64,000 nucleotides of DNA from Temnopleurus reevesii (GCA_036244855.1 BQKZ01001429.1:24039-88038); one strand, 5' to 3'; counted from the stretch's first letter, positions 11,479 through 23,068 are shown. Made by a program: numbers and translations. The notes: generated from the letters alone by a model not told the origin.

Positions 11479-11730
11479 GCCCCACCCTACTGATCCTACC
11501 CATCCCCCTACCCCATGCATAGATCTCAGCAGGGTGGGGGAGGGGTAGTTCGGATGGGACACATGCCATTTAGTTTCGCAGTCTTTGTACACCCCATGGG
11601 ATTATATGCCCCCACCCTACTGATCCTACCCATCCCCCTACCCCCTGCATATATCTCAGAGGAGGGTTAGCTAGGGTGGGGCACATGTCCATTAGTTTCA
11701 CTGTCTTCGTACACCCTATGGGATTACAGG
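11479..11730. repeat. 127-bp tandem duplication
   Basis: Unit 1 (11479-11608) and unit 2 (11609-11730) share ccaccctactgatcctaccc, atccccctacccc, ttagtttc and gtacaccc.atgggatta. Unit 2 has a small change around the ggagggttagctagg segment. Confidence 0.9.
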
Positions 11731-11922
11731 AATACTGTACAGTGTGCAACAGCTGTCAGGTTCAAGTTGCTTGATTTAACATAACAAGCATATGTTTCAA
11801 TAGAGATGGGAAAAATGTTGACATCTGTTCATGCTAGAAAACATATCTAAAAAACAAATACCCACAAGGGAAATGAAAAGAACATTGGCAGAAGCTATTT
11901 TCGATTTAAAATCTGCCTCACA

Positions 11923-11924
<2 letters not shown>

Positions 11925-11965
<41 letters not shown>
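11925..11965 (+). repeat. Poly(A) run of 41
   Basis: An uninterrupted run of A from 11925 to 11965. The preceding DNA is not recognisably a retrotransposed element, so it may be a microsatellite or the tail of an old insertion. Confidence 0.9.
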
Positions 11966-11970
<5 letters not shown>

Positions 11971-12282
11971 CTTAAAAGGAATAATGATGATTACAGTTTG
12001 ATTACAATAATGAACTTGGAAATGAAGATATAATGAGATGGGGCAAACAGGGATGCCTGGGTAAAGAGGGGCAAAATAGTCTATTCACATACCACATTTG
12101 ATTTCATTTTTTGTTCATTTTTTTACGCTTATATGGAAAGATACATCACATAACAGGGTCTATAGCTAGTCAATAATGATCTAAAAATTATCCTGTTCAC
12201 CATGTTTTCCAGTACAGAGTCAGAGGCTTGGTGGAACAGATGAGAGTGGGAAGGGGGTCAGAAGAAATTAATTGTGGTTCAC

Positions 12283-12322
12283 CTGTTGGGACAACAACTT
12301 GCATTCTGGTGGGGATTGCCGC
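12283..12322 (-). CDS. Candidate 40-nt micro-exon (minus)
   Basis: On the minus strand, ctgcag precedes a 40-nt block that ends CCAACAG before GTGAAC, giving both an acceptor and a donor. If the upstream exon is 13604-13660 (phase 0), the block reads AAIPTRMQVVVPT plus one base. All three frames are open, as is common for so short a block. The polypyrimidine tract is weak. The surrounding 12240-12480 is GC-richer and more complex than its neighbours, so a regulatory element is an equally good reading. Product unknown. Confidence 0.15.
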
Positions 12323-12785
12323 CTGCAGCGCCAATAAGGTTAAATAAGCTTACATCCGAATTGACCTAAGCCGACAATTCCACGTAGCTTAGAGTCAACG
12401 GTTTGTTGCTAATTAAGACTGACCATGAGCTGGACTGTCAGGTAGTTTTATGAACACGTCCTCATCAATTTGACAGAACTGACCCCTACCAATGAGTGTA
12501 ACACTTTCCCCCTTCTAAACCTTGTATATTCATTCTAGCCAAATTGATTCCATGCTTCATTAAAAGATTAAAAGCAGTTTTCGCCATGTCCAAACCTGTT
12601 TTTTGCAAAATTGGTGAAAATACAAGACACACGTCAAAACAATAGCAATGTCTATAGTTAAAGTCATATTTCAAACGTGTGTTTATTTATCTAATTTATT
12701 ACATTTAATTCAATAGGGGAGCACCATAAGGGTCATTTGATTTTTTTTTTTTTTAAGTGTAGGCTCGAGATGTTACTTGAGGTCA
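12323..12785. other. Unassigned DNA before the gap
   Basis: About 12323-12480 is non-repetitive and relatively CpG-containing (gaattgacctaagccgacaa, ccacgtagcttagagtcaac). It would fit a conserved non-coding element, but that cannot be tested here. The remainder is AT-rich. Confidence 0.3.
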
Positions 12786-13007
12786 NNNNNNNNNNNNNNN
12801 NNNNNNNNNNNNNNNNNNNNNNNNNNNNNNNNNNNNNNNNNNNNNNNNNNNNNNNNNNNNNNNNNNNNNNNNNNNNNNNNNNNNNNNNNNNNNNNNNNNN
12901 NNNNNNNNNNNNNNNNNNNNNNNNNNNNNNNNNNNNNNNNNNNNNNNNNNNNNNNNNNNNNNNNNNNNNNNNNNNNNNNNNNNNNNNNNNNNNNNNNNNN
13001 NNNNNNN
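12786..13007. other. Assembly gap (222 N)
   Basis: A run of N. Open frames that cross it are artefacts. Confidence 1.
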
Positions 13008-13150
13008 AAGAGGAGGGATGGGGTCAAGGGGAAGGCAATGGGGAAGGGGAAAGGGGGAGGGGGAGTAGCAATGGGAACAGGGGGCAGGGGAGAGAGGGCA
13101 GGTGGTGGGGTATGGGGAAGGATCAAGTGTTAGGGGCATGGGAGGGGCCA
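13008..13150 (+). repeat. G-rich purine tract next to the gap
   Basis: Imperfect gggga/agg repeats such as ggggaaggggaaagggggag. Frames on both strands yield only G/E/R or P/S low-complexity peptides. The tract may form unusual DNA structures and probably caused the assembly gap. Confidence 0.85.
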
Positions 13151-13603
13151 GGACCCCTGCTTCCAGTTAACATCCTATGAACATTGCACTTTCTACCATT
13201 CGCCATACTCTTAGAAGTGTTAGTATAGGAATTGGAACAAGTGTGACATGAAATATAATGTTTAATAGATTACAATGAACAAAAAAGGAAAGAGGTTCCA
13301 ACAAATGATGTAGAGTTTTCATCTTAATTTTAGAATCGATGGGATGTAAACTAAATATTCAGTAATTAACCAACATCTCCCCCTTCTCTTCCTTGCCTAT
13401 AATAAGTTAAACAATATAAGAAGTAGCTACAGGTGAAACTCTAACAAATACCTCCCCCCCCCCTATATCAACATCAAAATCAAAATCAAGGGTAGTAAAA
13501 TGAACATAATACTTGCATGAAAGGGAATGATACAAAACTCTAACCGAATTCCACTTCCTTCATTTGATCTTAAACTTACATTGACCAGTAAATAAGGACT
13601 TAC
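13151..13603. other. Presumed intron of the minus-strand candidate gene
   Basis: AT-rich, with a C run at about 13453-13463. If the exon at 13604-13660 is real, this is the start of its first coding intron. Confidence 0.25.
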
Positions 13604-13660
13604 AGGTGCATTGGGGTTGCGACGCCGGTGGCGAAGAAACCACTTCTTTAGTTTCCTCAT
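13604..13660 (-). CDS. Candidate first coding exon, strongly basic N-terminus
   Basis: On the minus strand an ATG at 13660 has A at -3 (gacatcATGA) and opens 19 codons, MRKLKKWFLRHRRRNPNAP. A consensus donor, CCT|GTAAGT, follows directly, so the exon ends in phase 0. The block contains several CpGs (cgccaccggcgtcgcaac), unlike the flanking AT-rich DNA. Upstream lie a CCAAT box and a complex GC-richer region up to about 14200. A cluster of K/R residues at the N-terminus could be membrane-contacting or nucleic-acid-binding, but I do not recognise the family. The next exon is not identified; 12283-12322 is one phase-compatible possibility. Confidence 0.4.
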
Positions 13661-14220
13661 GATGTCTGCTTCGTGTTTATCGTTAGATCAAAAATGAAAA
13701 AGCGTGTCGATTGGCTCAAATATAGCTTCCGAAGTCATATGGAAATGAAGAACAGCATGCAGATTTGGCAGCTTGTTGTTTTGTGATGATATTACAATGC
13801 CTGATGTTTCACACGTTTATATTTCACTTGACATAGAAACAGGGTCAAAATGTTAACAAAGTTGCGTTAATCCTTGATATCTAGTCACAGTAGTCCAGAT
13901 GTGAGATTGCCAATAAATCAATGAGATAAATCACAGAAGTTTGGATGTTAATACAAGAACACTTTCGCGACAAGTCCAATGATGTTCCAGAAAAGAGGAT
14001 GGTAAAACAATATAAACCTGCTTCCGAAAGTGTTCAGTTCCTCGGGAAGTAAGGGGAGCTGACGAGAGCTGTACACTTGGCAACGTTTCCCTCTCTCAAA
14101 TGAGGTTTGTATCATAGCAGCGGCAGCAGCCTCGGCAAGCCTGACTAATACACCCCCAGCCTGAGTGAGGGGAGAGTCATGTCAATTGAACGCAGTGATG
14201 AACTGATGATGACGGACGAA
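13661..14220 (-). promoter_or_regulatory. Candidate 5' region of the minus-strand gene
   Basis: Reading on the minus strand, GAGCCAATCG at about 13708-13717 is a CCAAT box roughly 50 bp before the candidate ATG. Further upstream (13960-14170) the DNA is GC-richer, with cgaggctgctgccgctgct and tcgcgaaagtg. It includes GGAAGCAG|GTTTAT near 14010-14030, which could be a donor from a non-coding first exon. This identifies the region as 5'-flank or 5'-UTR by inference only; no TATA box stands out. Confidence 0.3.
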
Positions 14221-14222
14221 TA

Positions 14223-14627
14223 ATGCATCGGACTGTTATTCACTGTACAGGCAAGAAGGTTGGAAAGCAGGCTGGCAAGCAGGCAGGCGAGGGAAGGGGG
14301 AACATTTTTAGCGCTGGGTTTCCTCGCTCTTCAATCCGTTTCCCCCTTCTCAAAAACTACCCCAGATTGAGGTTTAACTTTATCGAGAGACTGAAAATTT
14401 CCCAAATCCTGATAGATCGTTTCGATATTCCAAGTCTACAGCCTCCCTCTGATTTAATCTATGATATTCTGCTGTTTCAGTATAAAGTCTATAGTGCTTT
14501 TTGCTGTATTTTGTATACCCAGCAGGCACTATTTTGGATTTTGTACCATACAAAAAAGGGTCTGTTTACATTCTCCCTGGATAATCCTTCGATGAAAGGA
14601 AAGCTTGAATATTTCTTGGCATTATGA
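14223..14627 (+). other. 134-codon open frame, doubtful
   Basis: This is the longest ATG-started frame without N in the window. It begins with a K/G/Q/A-rich part from an iterated GCAAGCAGGCAGG-type segment and continues with an F/L/I-rich part of AT-rich composition. I recognise no domain, signal or homologue, and the codon use changes midway. Its position just upstream of the minus-strand candidate exon would allow a divergent transcript, but a chance frame is more likely. Confidence 0.12.
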
Positions 14628-15680
14628 CGGCCTCGATTGACACATTTTAAGCATTGAAGTGCAATTCAGCATCAAGAACTTATTTTTCACCTCTCTGAAT
14701 ATACATTCTTTACAATCAATGTTTATGCAGAATGGTTGTGTTCTGAAGGATTGCTATTTTCTTCCTGCAAACATCTGACCTTCTCAAAGACTTAAAAAAC
14801 TTCAGAAGGTGTGGACTAGATAGGTTCCTCTCATTCGAACATTCTTAATTTCTGGGGAATACAATGCAGTTGAGATACTCCTGCTGTGTTTACAAGAGCC
14901 ATCCAGTCTGAGAGCTAGACTGACCAGCGAGATTTCCTCTTTTTAGCTAACGATTCGATAATTGAGGCAAACTGGCTGCCTTGAATCCTGTCCAAATCAG
15001 CTCTAATCACAGCTAATGCAAGTACCTCTTTACAGGTATAAGCTCCTTATGTTTCAAGTGAGAACATTCCTTTGATACAACCATCTCCAATATACTATCC
15101 CTGTAGCATTCCTACATCACGTCTTGACTTTATAAAGAGTAAATATTGACAGGTGGAGGTAAATTATTCTATTGGATATTCTTTGCTCGACGGGATGGAA
15201 AAGCCCTCACTGTTTTGACGTCAGGAAAAGTTTTCCCATCTGATAACAGGGCTGCATCAAATATCAATTCCAAACCATTTTTTTCTTCTGGGTTTAAAAG
15301 ACGTTCACTCTCTAGCTAGCATGCTCCCTCGTCACCTCTGTTTTCTTTCCTCCCCAATCGTATAATTCCTGGCAACCTCACATAGCTCTTTGGGATGGTA
15401 ACGTCCCCCTTGTTGGCTAAATATAGCACTCTAATAATCCACAGCCCTCATTCCAAGCAGACTCCCTTTAAAAGTCATTATCCAAATTGCAACAAAGCTC
15501 CGGCATAGAATTTGCTTTAGTATTCGTCGGTAGATAATATCATTTCAATTACATCCAATGCAATAAATAAGAGTACCCTTCTAATGACTACTGAACACTT
15601 AACAAAATGATGCAAACACTATAATGATAAGGTCCTTGGTTTGGTTTGAAATCGAATCACGTAACAAACATCCACGTCAA
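14628..15680. other. Unassigned DNA
   Basis: No repeat copy or exon recognised. Confidence 0.4.
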
Positions 15681-15689
15681 TGTCTGTTC

Positions 15690-16060
15690 CAGCCCTTGAT
15701 CCTCCAACATGTGGTACGCCAGGCAGTGAGAACATAGCAGATGGCATAGGCGCACGTAAAAGGTGCTAAAATATTCCCAGCATTTTGGGTGTTGCTAGAA
15801 TTCCAAACCTTGGGCAGCTCATTTCAAACCCGACACAAAACCGAACACGTGGTGCCAGTGGTAGGACTCGTTGGGAGGCTCAAATTCTCGCCAGGCGGAC
15901 CAGGTACGCCTAAATAGCTCCATCTCATGAGGATGATGAAAAACAAAGATTGGTGAAACATGAAACACATTGCACTGCTCAGCGGGGGAGAGTTTTTCAG
16001 GAATTCCTGAGCGAGGAATTTCAAGGGTTAATTCATTTGCAGACACTGCCGGGAGAAATT
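15690..16060 (-). other. GC-richer single-copy stretch with a 75-codon minus frame
   Basis: The minus frame 16046-15819 runs from tttctcccggcag|TG, an acceptor-like junction, to TGA. It encodes a His/Trp-rich peptide (FRRTWSAWREFEPPNE and YHWHHVFGF near its end). There is no ATG start and no known domain. Next to it, ggcgcacgtaaaag at 15747-15760 resembles a phrase found in invertebrate tRNA-SINEs. The stretch may be an old SINE-like repeat, a terminal exon, or neither. Confidence 0.2.
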
Positions 16061-18545
16061 GAACTTATATCAATACAAATCAGTAGGGAAGGTAGGTCAA
16101 GAAAGTTATCAGTTTTCACAAGATTGCTCTGTGTCTGGACAAACGGTCTGCAGTTCCCTAATAATCTTTAAAGAGTGATCTGGAAGGAGTAATTTTTAAG
16201 AAGATAATACTAAGAATAAACTAATTAGAAGAGATTGTTACAGAATGGAAATATTGTAAGAAAACTATTCAAAATGGTAGAAGTTGTTCTGAAAACTTCT
16301 TATCTCAATATCAAGTGAAGTCATCTATTAAAGAATATAGGAAAATCTTAAAATCTGGTAAGAAAAAAGAGAAACGCTTGTTTTATAACAACAACCAAAC
16401 ATCTGTTGTCAGCGTTCCTAATGGACACAAAGGTTCAAAGAACTTCTCAAATCAATCAATAACAACTTGAGAATAATTGGACTACCACACATGTTCTCAA
16501 ATCCAAAATCACATATAATTTTTGTTTAATTCCTTTGTTTTTCAAAGAATTTCATGCAAATATGAATTCATCCAACTTTTCCCTATGAAATGATTTAATT
16601 TGATTGTTCTCTTTGTTCTGAAAATTGTTCACAATTCATAAATTGTTATAAATTAGATAGAATCGACTCACCATTATCAAGTAGCATACTAAACTGAATA
16701 ATGATGTGAATTAAATGATTTCCTCTATCAATTTGTAGATTAACTCATTTTTACGGTTCAGATTGAAAATCTCAACAATTTTTGTTACCACACTTGCACC
16801 AATGGGCATAATTAATTGCTTGATTTTAACAATTAATGCGATCAGCTAAATTATCTAATTGTCTAATGCTTTTGTTTTTACACACCCTAATAATAATGCT
16901 GTGGTTTTGGGTCCTTTCTGAAACAAAAGGTTCAGAGTTTCCAAGCAAATGTTGAAATCTTCATGTCACATCTAGCAGAAATTAATCCCAATGTTGTTAA
17001 ACTGTTGTAGTAAATGAGGTTTGCATCTTTAACAGTTTTATTTGCTATTTTCTCTATAGTCAAAACTAATGTGTAATCGATCTTTCTTGCAGGGGAAAGT
17101 CCACATTTGTTCTTCAAATTTGAGAAATGTGTGCTTCTTAGGTGTTACTAACAAGATAAGATGATAATCAATAAGGAGTTGCCATACATCAAATGTGACA
17201 TTTGCCATTGATAAAGATCTTAATAAACAATAGTTCAACATCTACTCCAGATAGCATACATACATGTATAATAGGGTCGGGCAAAGGGGTCTCTCTTCTG
17301 GTGAATTTGGCACAAAAATATTTGATATGCTCTTTATTATATTCCATACTATATAATCCATTGAAAAGATCATGATTGGGTTTTATTTTTTCCTTGCTTG
17401 TTTGTGTTGCCATTCCCACCAACCCCCGTCTCATGGCACCCTAATGAGACAGCTCTTGGATATTTCCATTTAGTAAAACCAGAAATATTTGCAATTTGAT
17501 ACTCACTCAGAATAAGGAGCGAATGGCCCTTTTATATGCATACAGCCTTTCATGCATTGAAGGTTAACTGTATATATACCAACAATCAAAATCTGTAAAT
17601 GCTCTCTTCCAAGAATCACCAATTTTTTTCTCAGCCTACATATCAGGTAGATTCCTTAGAAGGCTTTGTATTTCAAATATGGCATCCTATTCTTGTTTGA
17701 CATTACTGTAAACAGCAAAATAATCAGGGAAAACACTTGCAATGAACTGTGCTTGTTTTTTCATTATTCCACTGTCTCATTTTCATTATTTCAATGGTTT
17801 TTTTTAATCATTTTGCTGTCAGGTGATTCTTTTGGATATGTCAATGTGTTTACTTAGAAAAGGGGTAAAATAATTGACGAAGTAACTTCTGTTAACATTT
17901 CAGACGGAGAAGCATTGTGCATGGCCTTAATGTAATTTAGTTTGCTTACTATATAAAGTGACCCTGTTTCCTACAATTAAAGGGGATTTTGATTCGATTA
18001 CACCACCTCTTTAAACATCTTGAGATCACTTTACAAGCCCTCTCACACATTGTTGGCATATCTTCAACATATACAAGATCAAGGCTGTATTTTCATCCCC
18101 GTAAATCAAGTCCTTAACAAGTATCACCAGCCCCTGAAGGTTATCACCCAAGAAACACTCCTGCGCCTTTTTCAAAGCAGTTGCTGTTAAATGACCATGT
18201 TATATTGCATTAAAAATGTAGGCTACATGAATGTGACATTTTCTGAACACAATCATTGTCCATACCTTTCATACAATGCTCACATTAAATTTGTGTAATT
18301 CTAGCGAAATGAAATTGCTTATTTTGTAGATTGGGATGTATAATCTAAAAAAACATGCAGAACGTAAAATAAAATGCGTCTGATTATCAGTAAAAATCTG
18401 CCTTATAGCTGAAAATGACATAATATTGTCAGTCTACATACTCTTTCATTCTTTTACTGTGTAAGGATATCTCAACTGAATAGATGTGATTTGCAACAGC
18501 CAAAAATTATGTGGTTGTTTTTGCATATGCACGACCGCACATTCT
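16061..18545. other. Unassigned AT-rich DNA
   Basis: About 2.5 kb with only short, motif-free frames. No repeat shared with the rest of the window was seen. Confidence 0.4.
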
Positions 18546-18712
18546 ACCTTTGGGGAGGGGAAGCTAAAAAGAAAAAAGAAAGAAAAACAAGTAATTAGAA
18601 AAAAGGCTAAAATTTGTTGCCCTCTCCACCAGCATTATTTGCCCCCTTACTTAGTCCTGGGGGCCATGCCCCACATGCCCCCCCCCCCACACACACAAAA
18701 AAAAAAACTGAT
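18546..18712. repeat. Low-complexity A/G- and C-rich stretch
   Basis: Purine runs (aaaagaaaaaagaaagaaa) are followed by gggggccatgccccac and a C run, then cacacaca and an A run at 18680-18708. Confidence 0.8.
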
Positions 18713-18981
18713 GCACTAACTAATATGTGTATGTTATAGGGGTGTATGTATCAACATTCTAACAGGACAAAATTAAATATTTCTTCTTTCTAATAGAATT
18801 ATATTCATCCCTTTAAGGTTGCCAACTTGTCTAATCTTTCTACCTGGATTGTGAGTCATTTTAAGCACATGGCACACAGCCAGTAGAATGCTGCCAACAT
18901 TTTACCCCTTGCCTCCTAGAATCTACCCAAGCAAGCTCTACATTCATATAAGGACTTTCTCACCAAGAGATCCAACACTTA

Positions 18982-19146
18982 GGGGATGTTGTTCAAAATC
19001 AACTGCAACTTTGCAAATTGTAACACGCATTTCCATTCGCACACGATATGAGCATTTAACAAGACGTGCATGAAACAATGATTTTGATTGGCACGTTCCC
19101 ATCAACTGCAACTTGCGATCAATTGCAACTTTTGAACAACACCCCA
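18982..19146. mobile_element. Harbinger-like MITE (GGGGTGTTGTTC), copy 1
   Basis: The left end is GGGGATGTTGTTCAAAA and the right end is the inverse, TTTTGAACAACACCCC. TTA stands immediately left, with TTA one base beyond the right end. The GGG start and the TWA-type flank fit PIF/Harbinger. The inner sequence matches 33878-34016 (tgcaaattgtaac.cgcat, caagac.tgcatgaaacaatga). It is about 165 bp with no coding capacity. Confidence 0.75.
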
Positions 19147-19235
19147 TTAGCAGCATTAACTACTAATAAAATAGAGATTTAATCTACGCTTTCTGAAATA
19201 AGATTACTTTAAAGAAATATTCATAGTACCTCTGT

Positions 19236-19438
19236 TACTGTATAAGCTGAAATGTTTGTGGTTGTTTTATATTCGCTAATCTCGGGGTTATGGCCACCGA
19301 CAAATTCCCACTCTATATGATGCACATTTGTTTGTGTACAAACACTTTCAAAAACGTGAAAATAACAACACGCCAATGTGTCAAACTGGTCAGAAATCGC
19401 GAAAATATCTGTACGCTAAAATATTGGCTTATACAGTA
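19236..19438. mobile_element. TACTGTATAAGC-type MITE, copy 1
   Basis: The left end TACTGTATAAGC is the inverse of the right end GCTTATACAGTA. The outermost bases are TA, compatible with a TA target. Inner subterminal sequences carry ttcgcgat/cgcgaaaat words. It is related to 37222-37431. It is non-autonomous, with no coding frame. Confidence 0.65.
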
Positions 19439-20084
19439 CTTTGATGTATGTCGTATGTTTTAAAAATTAGGAAATTATCAATTCAACATATTTCTTGTTC
19501 ACTTAGAAGAAAAGGATCAAAAGACTATACAAAGTAATCATCTTCCCAATCAAGCTGTAACAATTGCACTGGCAGACAAAAGAAAGCAGTTTCCCTGTTA
19601 TTCAGCAAACATGTTTGACAGCAGTTCTACATTTCTTTGAATAATAATTGGGAAAGATATTTCATTTGAGTGTATGTTCACTTGCAAGGGTTTGAATGAG
19701 TAGTTGTCCAAATTATTTGTCTTTAGATTTCATATTACAAAAGTCCTCAGTGCTTTGCATTTGATAATGGAAATGTCATCACTGAGCTATGGATAAGGTA
19801 CACCTCCTACGTCTCCATGCACACGTGCCTGTTGTCACGTTTTGGAAAGCACCAATATTACCAGGGTAGACTTAATTTTCAGGGGGTTCGAAGGCAACAG
19901 TTTTTCTCAGGATTAAGGTAGTCCATTATCATAAATCCTCAAAATGCATCATTCTATGTAAGTGTTACTAGTATTTCATTCCTGGCTCATATGGAATGAG
20001 CAACTAATATTTCATGCTGTATGATCAATTGTATTTCTGACAAGTATTGAATATAGGTTCTATGTTTAATAATAATAATAGTTA
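19439..20084. other. Unassigned DNA
   Basis: No gene or repeat recognised. Confidence 0.35.
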
Positions 20085-20375
20085 ATATGCGATTCTATAT
20101 AGCGCTTTTCCAGTTCCTATTGAAACTGACAAAAATGATTCACACTAGTATTACCCAGTCATTGGATTCATAGGAAGTCGCCTGAAGTGTTAGGCTCACG
20201 CCTCCTGCAAAACCAACCACATAATGGTTGCTTCCTACAGGTACCCAAATAGCACCTGGAAGAAAGTGGCTTGTATTATTAAATTTCTTGCTAAAAGAAA
20301 TTAGTCCCAATTGCAATCGAACCCAGGACCCTGTGATTGAAGTCCAAGGACTTAGCAACTAGACCACGACACGTC
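20085..20375 (-). mobile_element. tRNA-derived SINE (minus)
   Basis: In reverse complement the head reads cgtggtctagttgctaag (box A-like) and then gggtcctgggttcgatt (box B-like GGTTCGATT). The body then runs to a 3' end of ggaaaagcgctatatagaat followed by an ATT microsatellite (aataataataata on the plus strand, about 20069-20081). A head with both Pol III boxes plus the agcgctatata tail is a standard SINE layout. The tail word is shared by several other fragments in the window. I believe it resembles widespread animal SINE tails such as MetaSINEs, but this is from memory. Confidence 0.8.
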
Positions 20376-20439
20376 GCTTTAATAGCTAAAATTGAATTGA
20401 ACTGAAGTGAAATATTGGAGGGTACATGTAGCTGAGAAT

Positions 20440-20532
20440 ATCGCCCTCTCTTGATCCTTCCTACCTCCCCATGCTTATGTCCCCCTCCCTATCTCTGGAT
20501 CTTTTCTTTTTTCCCCTCCCCTTTCCCCCTAG
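20440..20532 (+). repeat. Polypyrimidine tract ending in TAG
   Basis: A C/T tract (gtccccctccctatctctgg, ttttttcccctcccctttcc) ends in CCCCCTAG. It has the form of a strong 3' splice site. A 32-nt block then reaches ACAA|GTATGT (20565), which could be a donor. The resulting micro-exon would encode IPEDVNPRTQ in one open frame. This is suggestive only, since polypyrimidine microsatellites are common here. Confidence 0.3.
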
Positions 20533-20592
20533 CTATCCCAGAGGATGTGAACCCTAGGACACAAGTATGTCAGTAGACGGAAACATGGAGGG

Positions 20593-20735
20593 ATGACGTT
20601 GTCATGGCAACAAGATGTAGTAACGCAGCATGCAGTGCATGGGTTAGTGACACCAAGAAAACATGACATACTTTTTTTATCGACCAGCAGCGTGAACAAG
20701 TATATAAAAGTTTTGGGGACTTCATTCTACAAGCC
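20593..20735 (+). promoter_or_regulatory. X-box/CRE and TATA cluster, candidate promoter
   Basis: TGACGT (20594-20599) overlaps GTTGTCATGGCAAC (20598-20611), which differs by one base from the palindromic RFX X-box GTTGCCATGGCAAC. Ninety bases downstream is TATATAAAAG (20701-20710), followed by ttcattct. RFX proteins classically control ciliary genes. No coding exon follows within the next 200 bp, where a short tandem duplication begins, so activity is unproven. Confidence 0.3.
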
Positions 20736-20745
20736 CAGCTTTTAT

Positions 20746-20945
20746 GCAGTCGCCTCCATGTCCAACTAATTGATTTGTTGATAAATTGATTTTACCTGCA
20801 TGTTGATTTCTAGTAATACTGTCCATATCATATCATATCAAAAGTTTAAAATTTTTAGCAGTCTGCTCTACGTCCAACTAATTGATTCGTTGATAAATTA
20901 ATTTCCCTGCATGTTGATTTCTAATTACGTTGCTCATATTATTGT
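20746..20945. repeat. 116-bp-period tandem duplication
   Basis: Units at 20746-20831 and 20862-20945 share gtccaactaattgatt.gtt, gataaatt.attt and cctgcatgttgatttcta. Confidence 0.9.
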
Positions 20946-22728
20946 ATTACTTTGTGTTGAATAGTGAATGTGGAAATGAAGTGAAATGAAATTGAAAAAG
21001 AGGAGCTCAAATATCTTTCATTTGCATGATATTATGGTCATGAACGATGATAATATGAAGACCCCACTTAATAAAAAAGACTTTCAGCTTGAATGGCCAA
21101 CCTTGTCATGGTACAAAAGGCTAAATATGCTTGCATTATAACAAATCAAATTAATTGGATAAATGGAAGACCTTGTGTGAATTTGGGAGCTGATTGTTGC
21201 ACATACTCTGGCATATATTCTAGTTATGGATGTCAGAACTAAATGCCCGAAAGATCACTACTGTGGTCCGCCAGCAATATTTGGCCCTAATCGCTCTGCA
21301 ATAGGTGCATTTCTGCACCGCAAAGCATTTTGCTGAAGAATAAAACAGACGCACAGTGTTTTTGTTTTGTGATAAATAAGCCATTTCTCGGTCGATCTTA
21401 TTCAAACAAACTGAGAACATACTCTAATTCGTAACTGATAACCTAAAGCATTGCAATATTTTACTGCAGCTCACAAAGTAATCAAATATCTAAAGAACCA
21501 ACATTCCAAAAACTAATCAATAGCATACCCTACATATAAAGTACCGACTTACCTATTTCTCGCCTCTGTTAAGTAGACTCCACTTTCCAAAATCAAAACA
21601 AAGTAACTAAAATAAATGTTTTCCAGATAAAATTCACAACCTCAGAAAAGCAAAAAAAAAAAGAATCTGTGTCTTCATTTATCTCTTCAATGCACACTCT
21701 AACTGATGTCTAGATAAACGCTCGTAAATGGATATCCGTATTCTATAGGCTTTCACACTTGAGAGGAAATATACAAAATCGATAAAAGAATCGTATGGGC
21801 TTAGAGAATGCTTGAATAGCTAAAATGGTATAAACACAATTTGGTAACACAATAAAATGAAATGTTTTCCAGTGGAGTTTGTAGAAAACTGATACATTTC
21901 ATCCAACTGGAAGAAAAACTGATACATTTTAATTTTTCATTTAAAAAAACCTGTGTATTTTTTTATTGTTATTATGTGCTCTTTGAAAGTAGAAACAAAA
22001 AAACATTAACAGAAAAATGTAGTTTACAAATTTTCTTTAACCTCACGATTTAATCACAGCTCCGAAAATCAAATGAAATACACCAGTACAAATATTATAT
22101 ATTGATCGCTGTTAACTACATGTAAACGAGTAAAATTGGTCGTCTGAACCAAGCTAGAAGTCTACGACAGGAACACAAATTTGTGCTGGTAGTTAACAAA
22201 CTCCACAACCAAGTTCAGTTCACATACGGTGTGGCTAACCGACAAGTTTTTAATCAAGTTTTAGTCATTTTAATCCATTTATGAAAAATTATTCTCCCAT
22301 TTTCTCTTTTTTCTGTTATCAATTTTTCATTTTATTTAGGGAGGCTTTTGATTTTGTTTTCTTTCTATTTAATCACTTTTGGTGACAATATCATTCGTTC
22401 GTTTACCTATCTATTCATCAATTTGACATCGAGGGGTGGCCCTGAACAACACAAGACAAGTTTCACTATTCCCAAATCACATAATTCCAGATTGCATGTA
22501 ATTGCACAATACATATATGCATAGTAAGGACATATAGGCTATACTCACACGTCGACCAAATAACCTTGTATAAAATCCTTTTTTTGGTGATAATATAGGC
22601 ATTTGAATTTTGTTTGTGATATGAAACAATTTTCACATCTTGCTCAAGTCATAATTTTGGTGATTTTACATTTATGAGTAATCTTGCAATTTGAGTTCTT
22701 AGTGAGTGAGATATTCCCTTGGCCCCAT
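20946..22728. other. Unassigned AT-rich DNA
   Basis: No exon or recognised repeat. A short inverted repeat (gttaactac/gtagttaac) lies near 22111 and 22190. Confidence 0.4.
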
Positions 22729-23068
22729 TGCATTAATATTTATCGTATGACTCAGTTGTGAACGTTTACAGAATGGTTGACAGAGTGCAGATTAACTTTA
22801 TCCCCTTTCATATGTGAAAGACCTTTTCATTCATTGAAATTGATAGTGATGTATAAGTTAATGTGTGCATGCAACTCCTGATCTACTAAAAAAAATTGAC
22901 TACCAAACTTCCTTGAAAGACTCATAAATGCATCAATTAAATCTTATGTCTTTCAACCCATTACAAACATTCTTGTGACCAAAGAAATTACATCCTATTG
23001 TTTTGTCTGTCACTTCTTGGACTATAATTCTGAAGAAGAAAAAAATAGAATCTGTATGCCTGTTGCCT

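Noticed and set aside
12737..13180. Frames of 117-147 codons across the N run
   Set aside because: They are open only because N is not read as a stop; the remaining part is G-rich low complexity.
14223..14627. 134-codon plus frame as a real gene
   Set aside because: No domain or splice context, composition changes midway, and the beginning is a short iterated motif. Kept only as a doubtful feature.
20085..20375. A functional tRNA gene
   Set aside because: Box A- and B-like parts are followed by a long unrelated body and a microsatellite tail, so it is a SINE.
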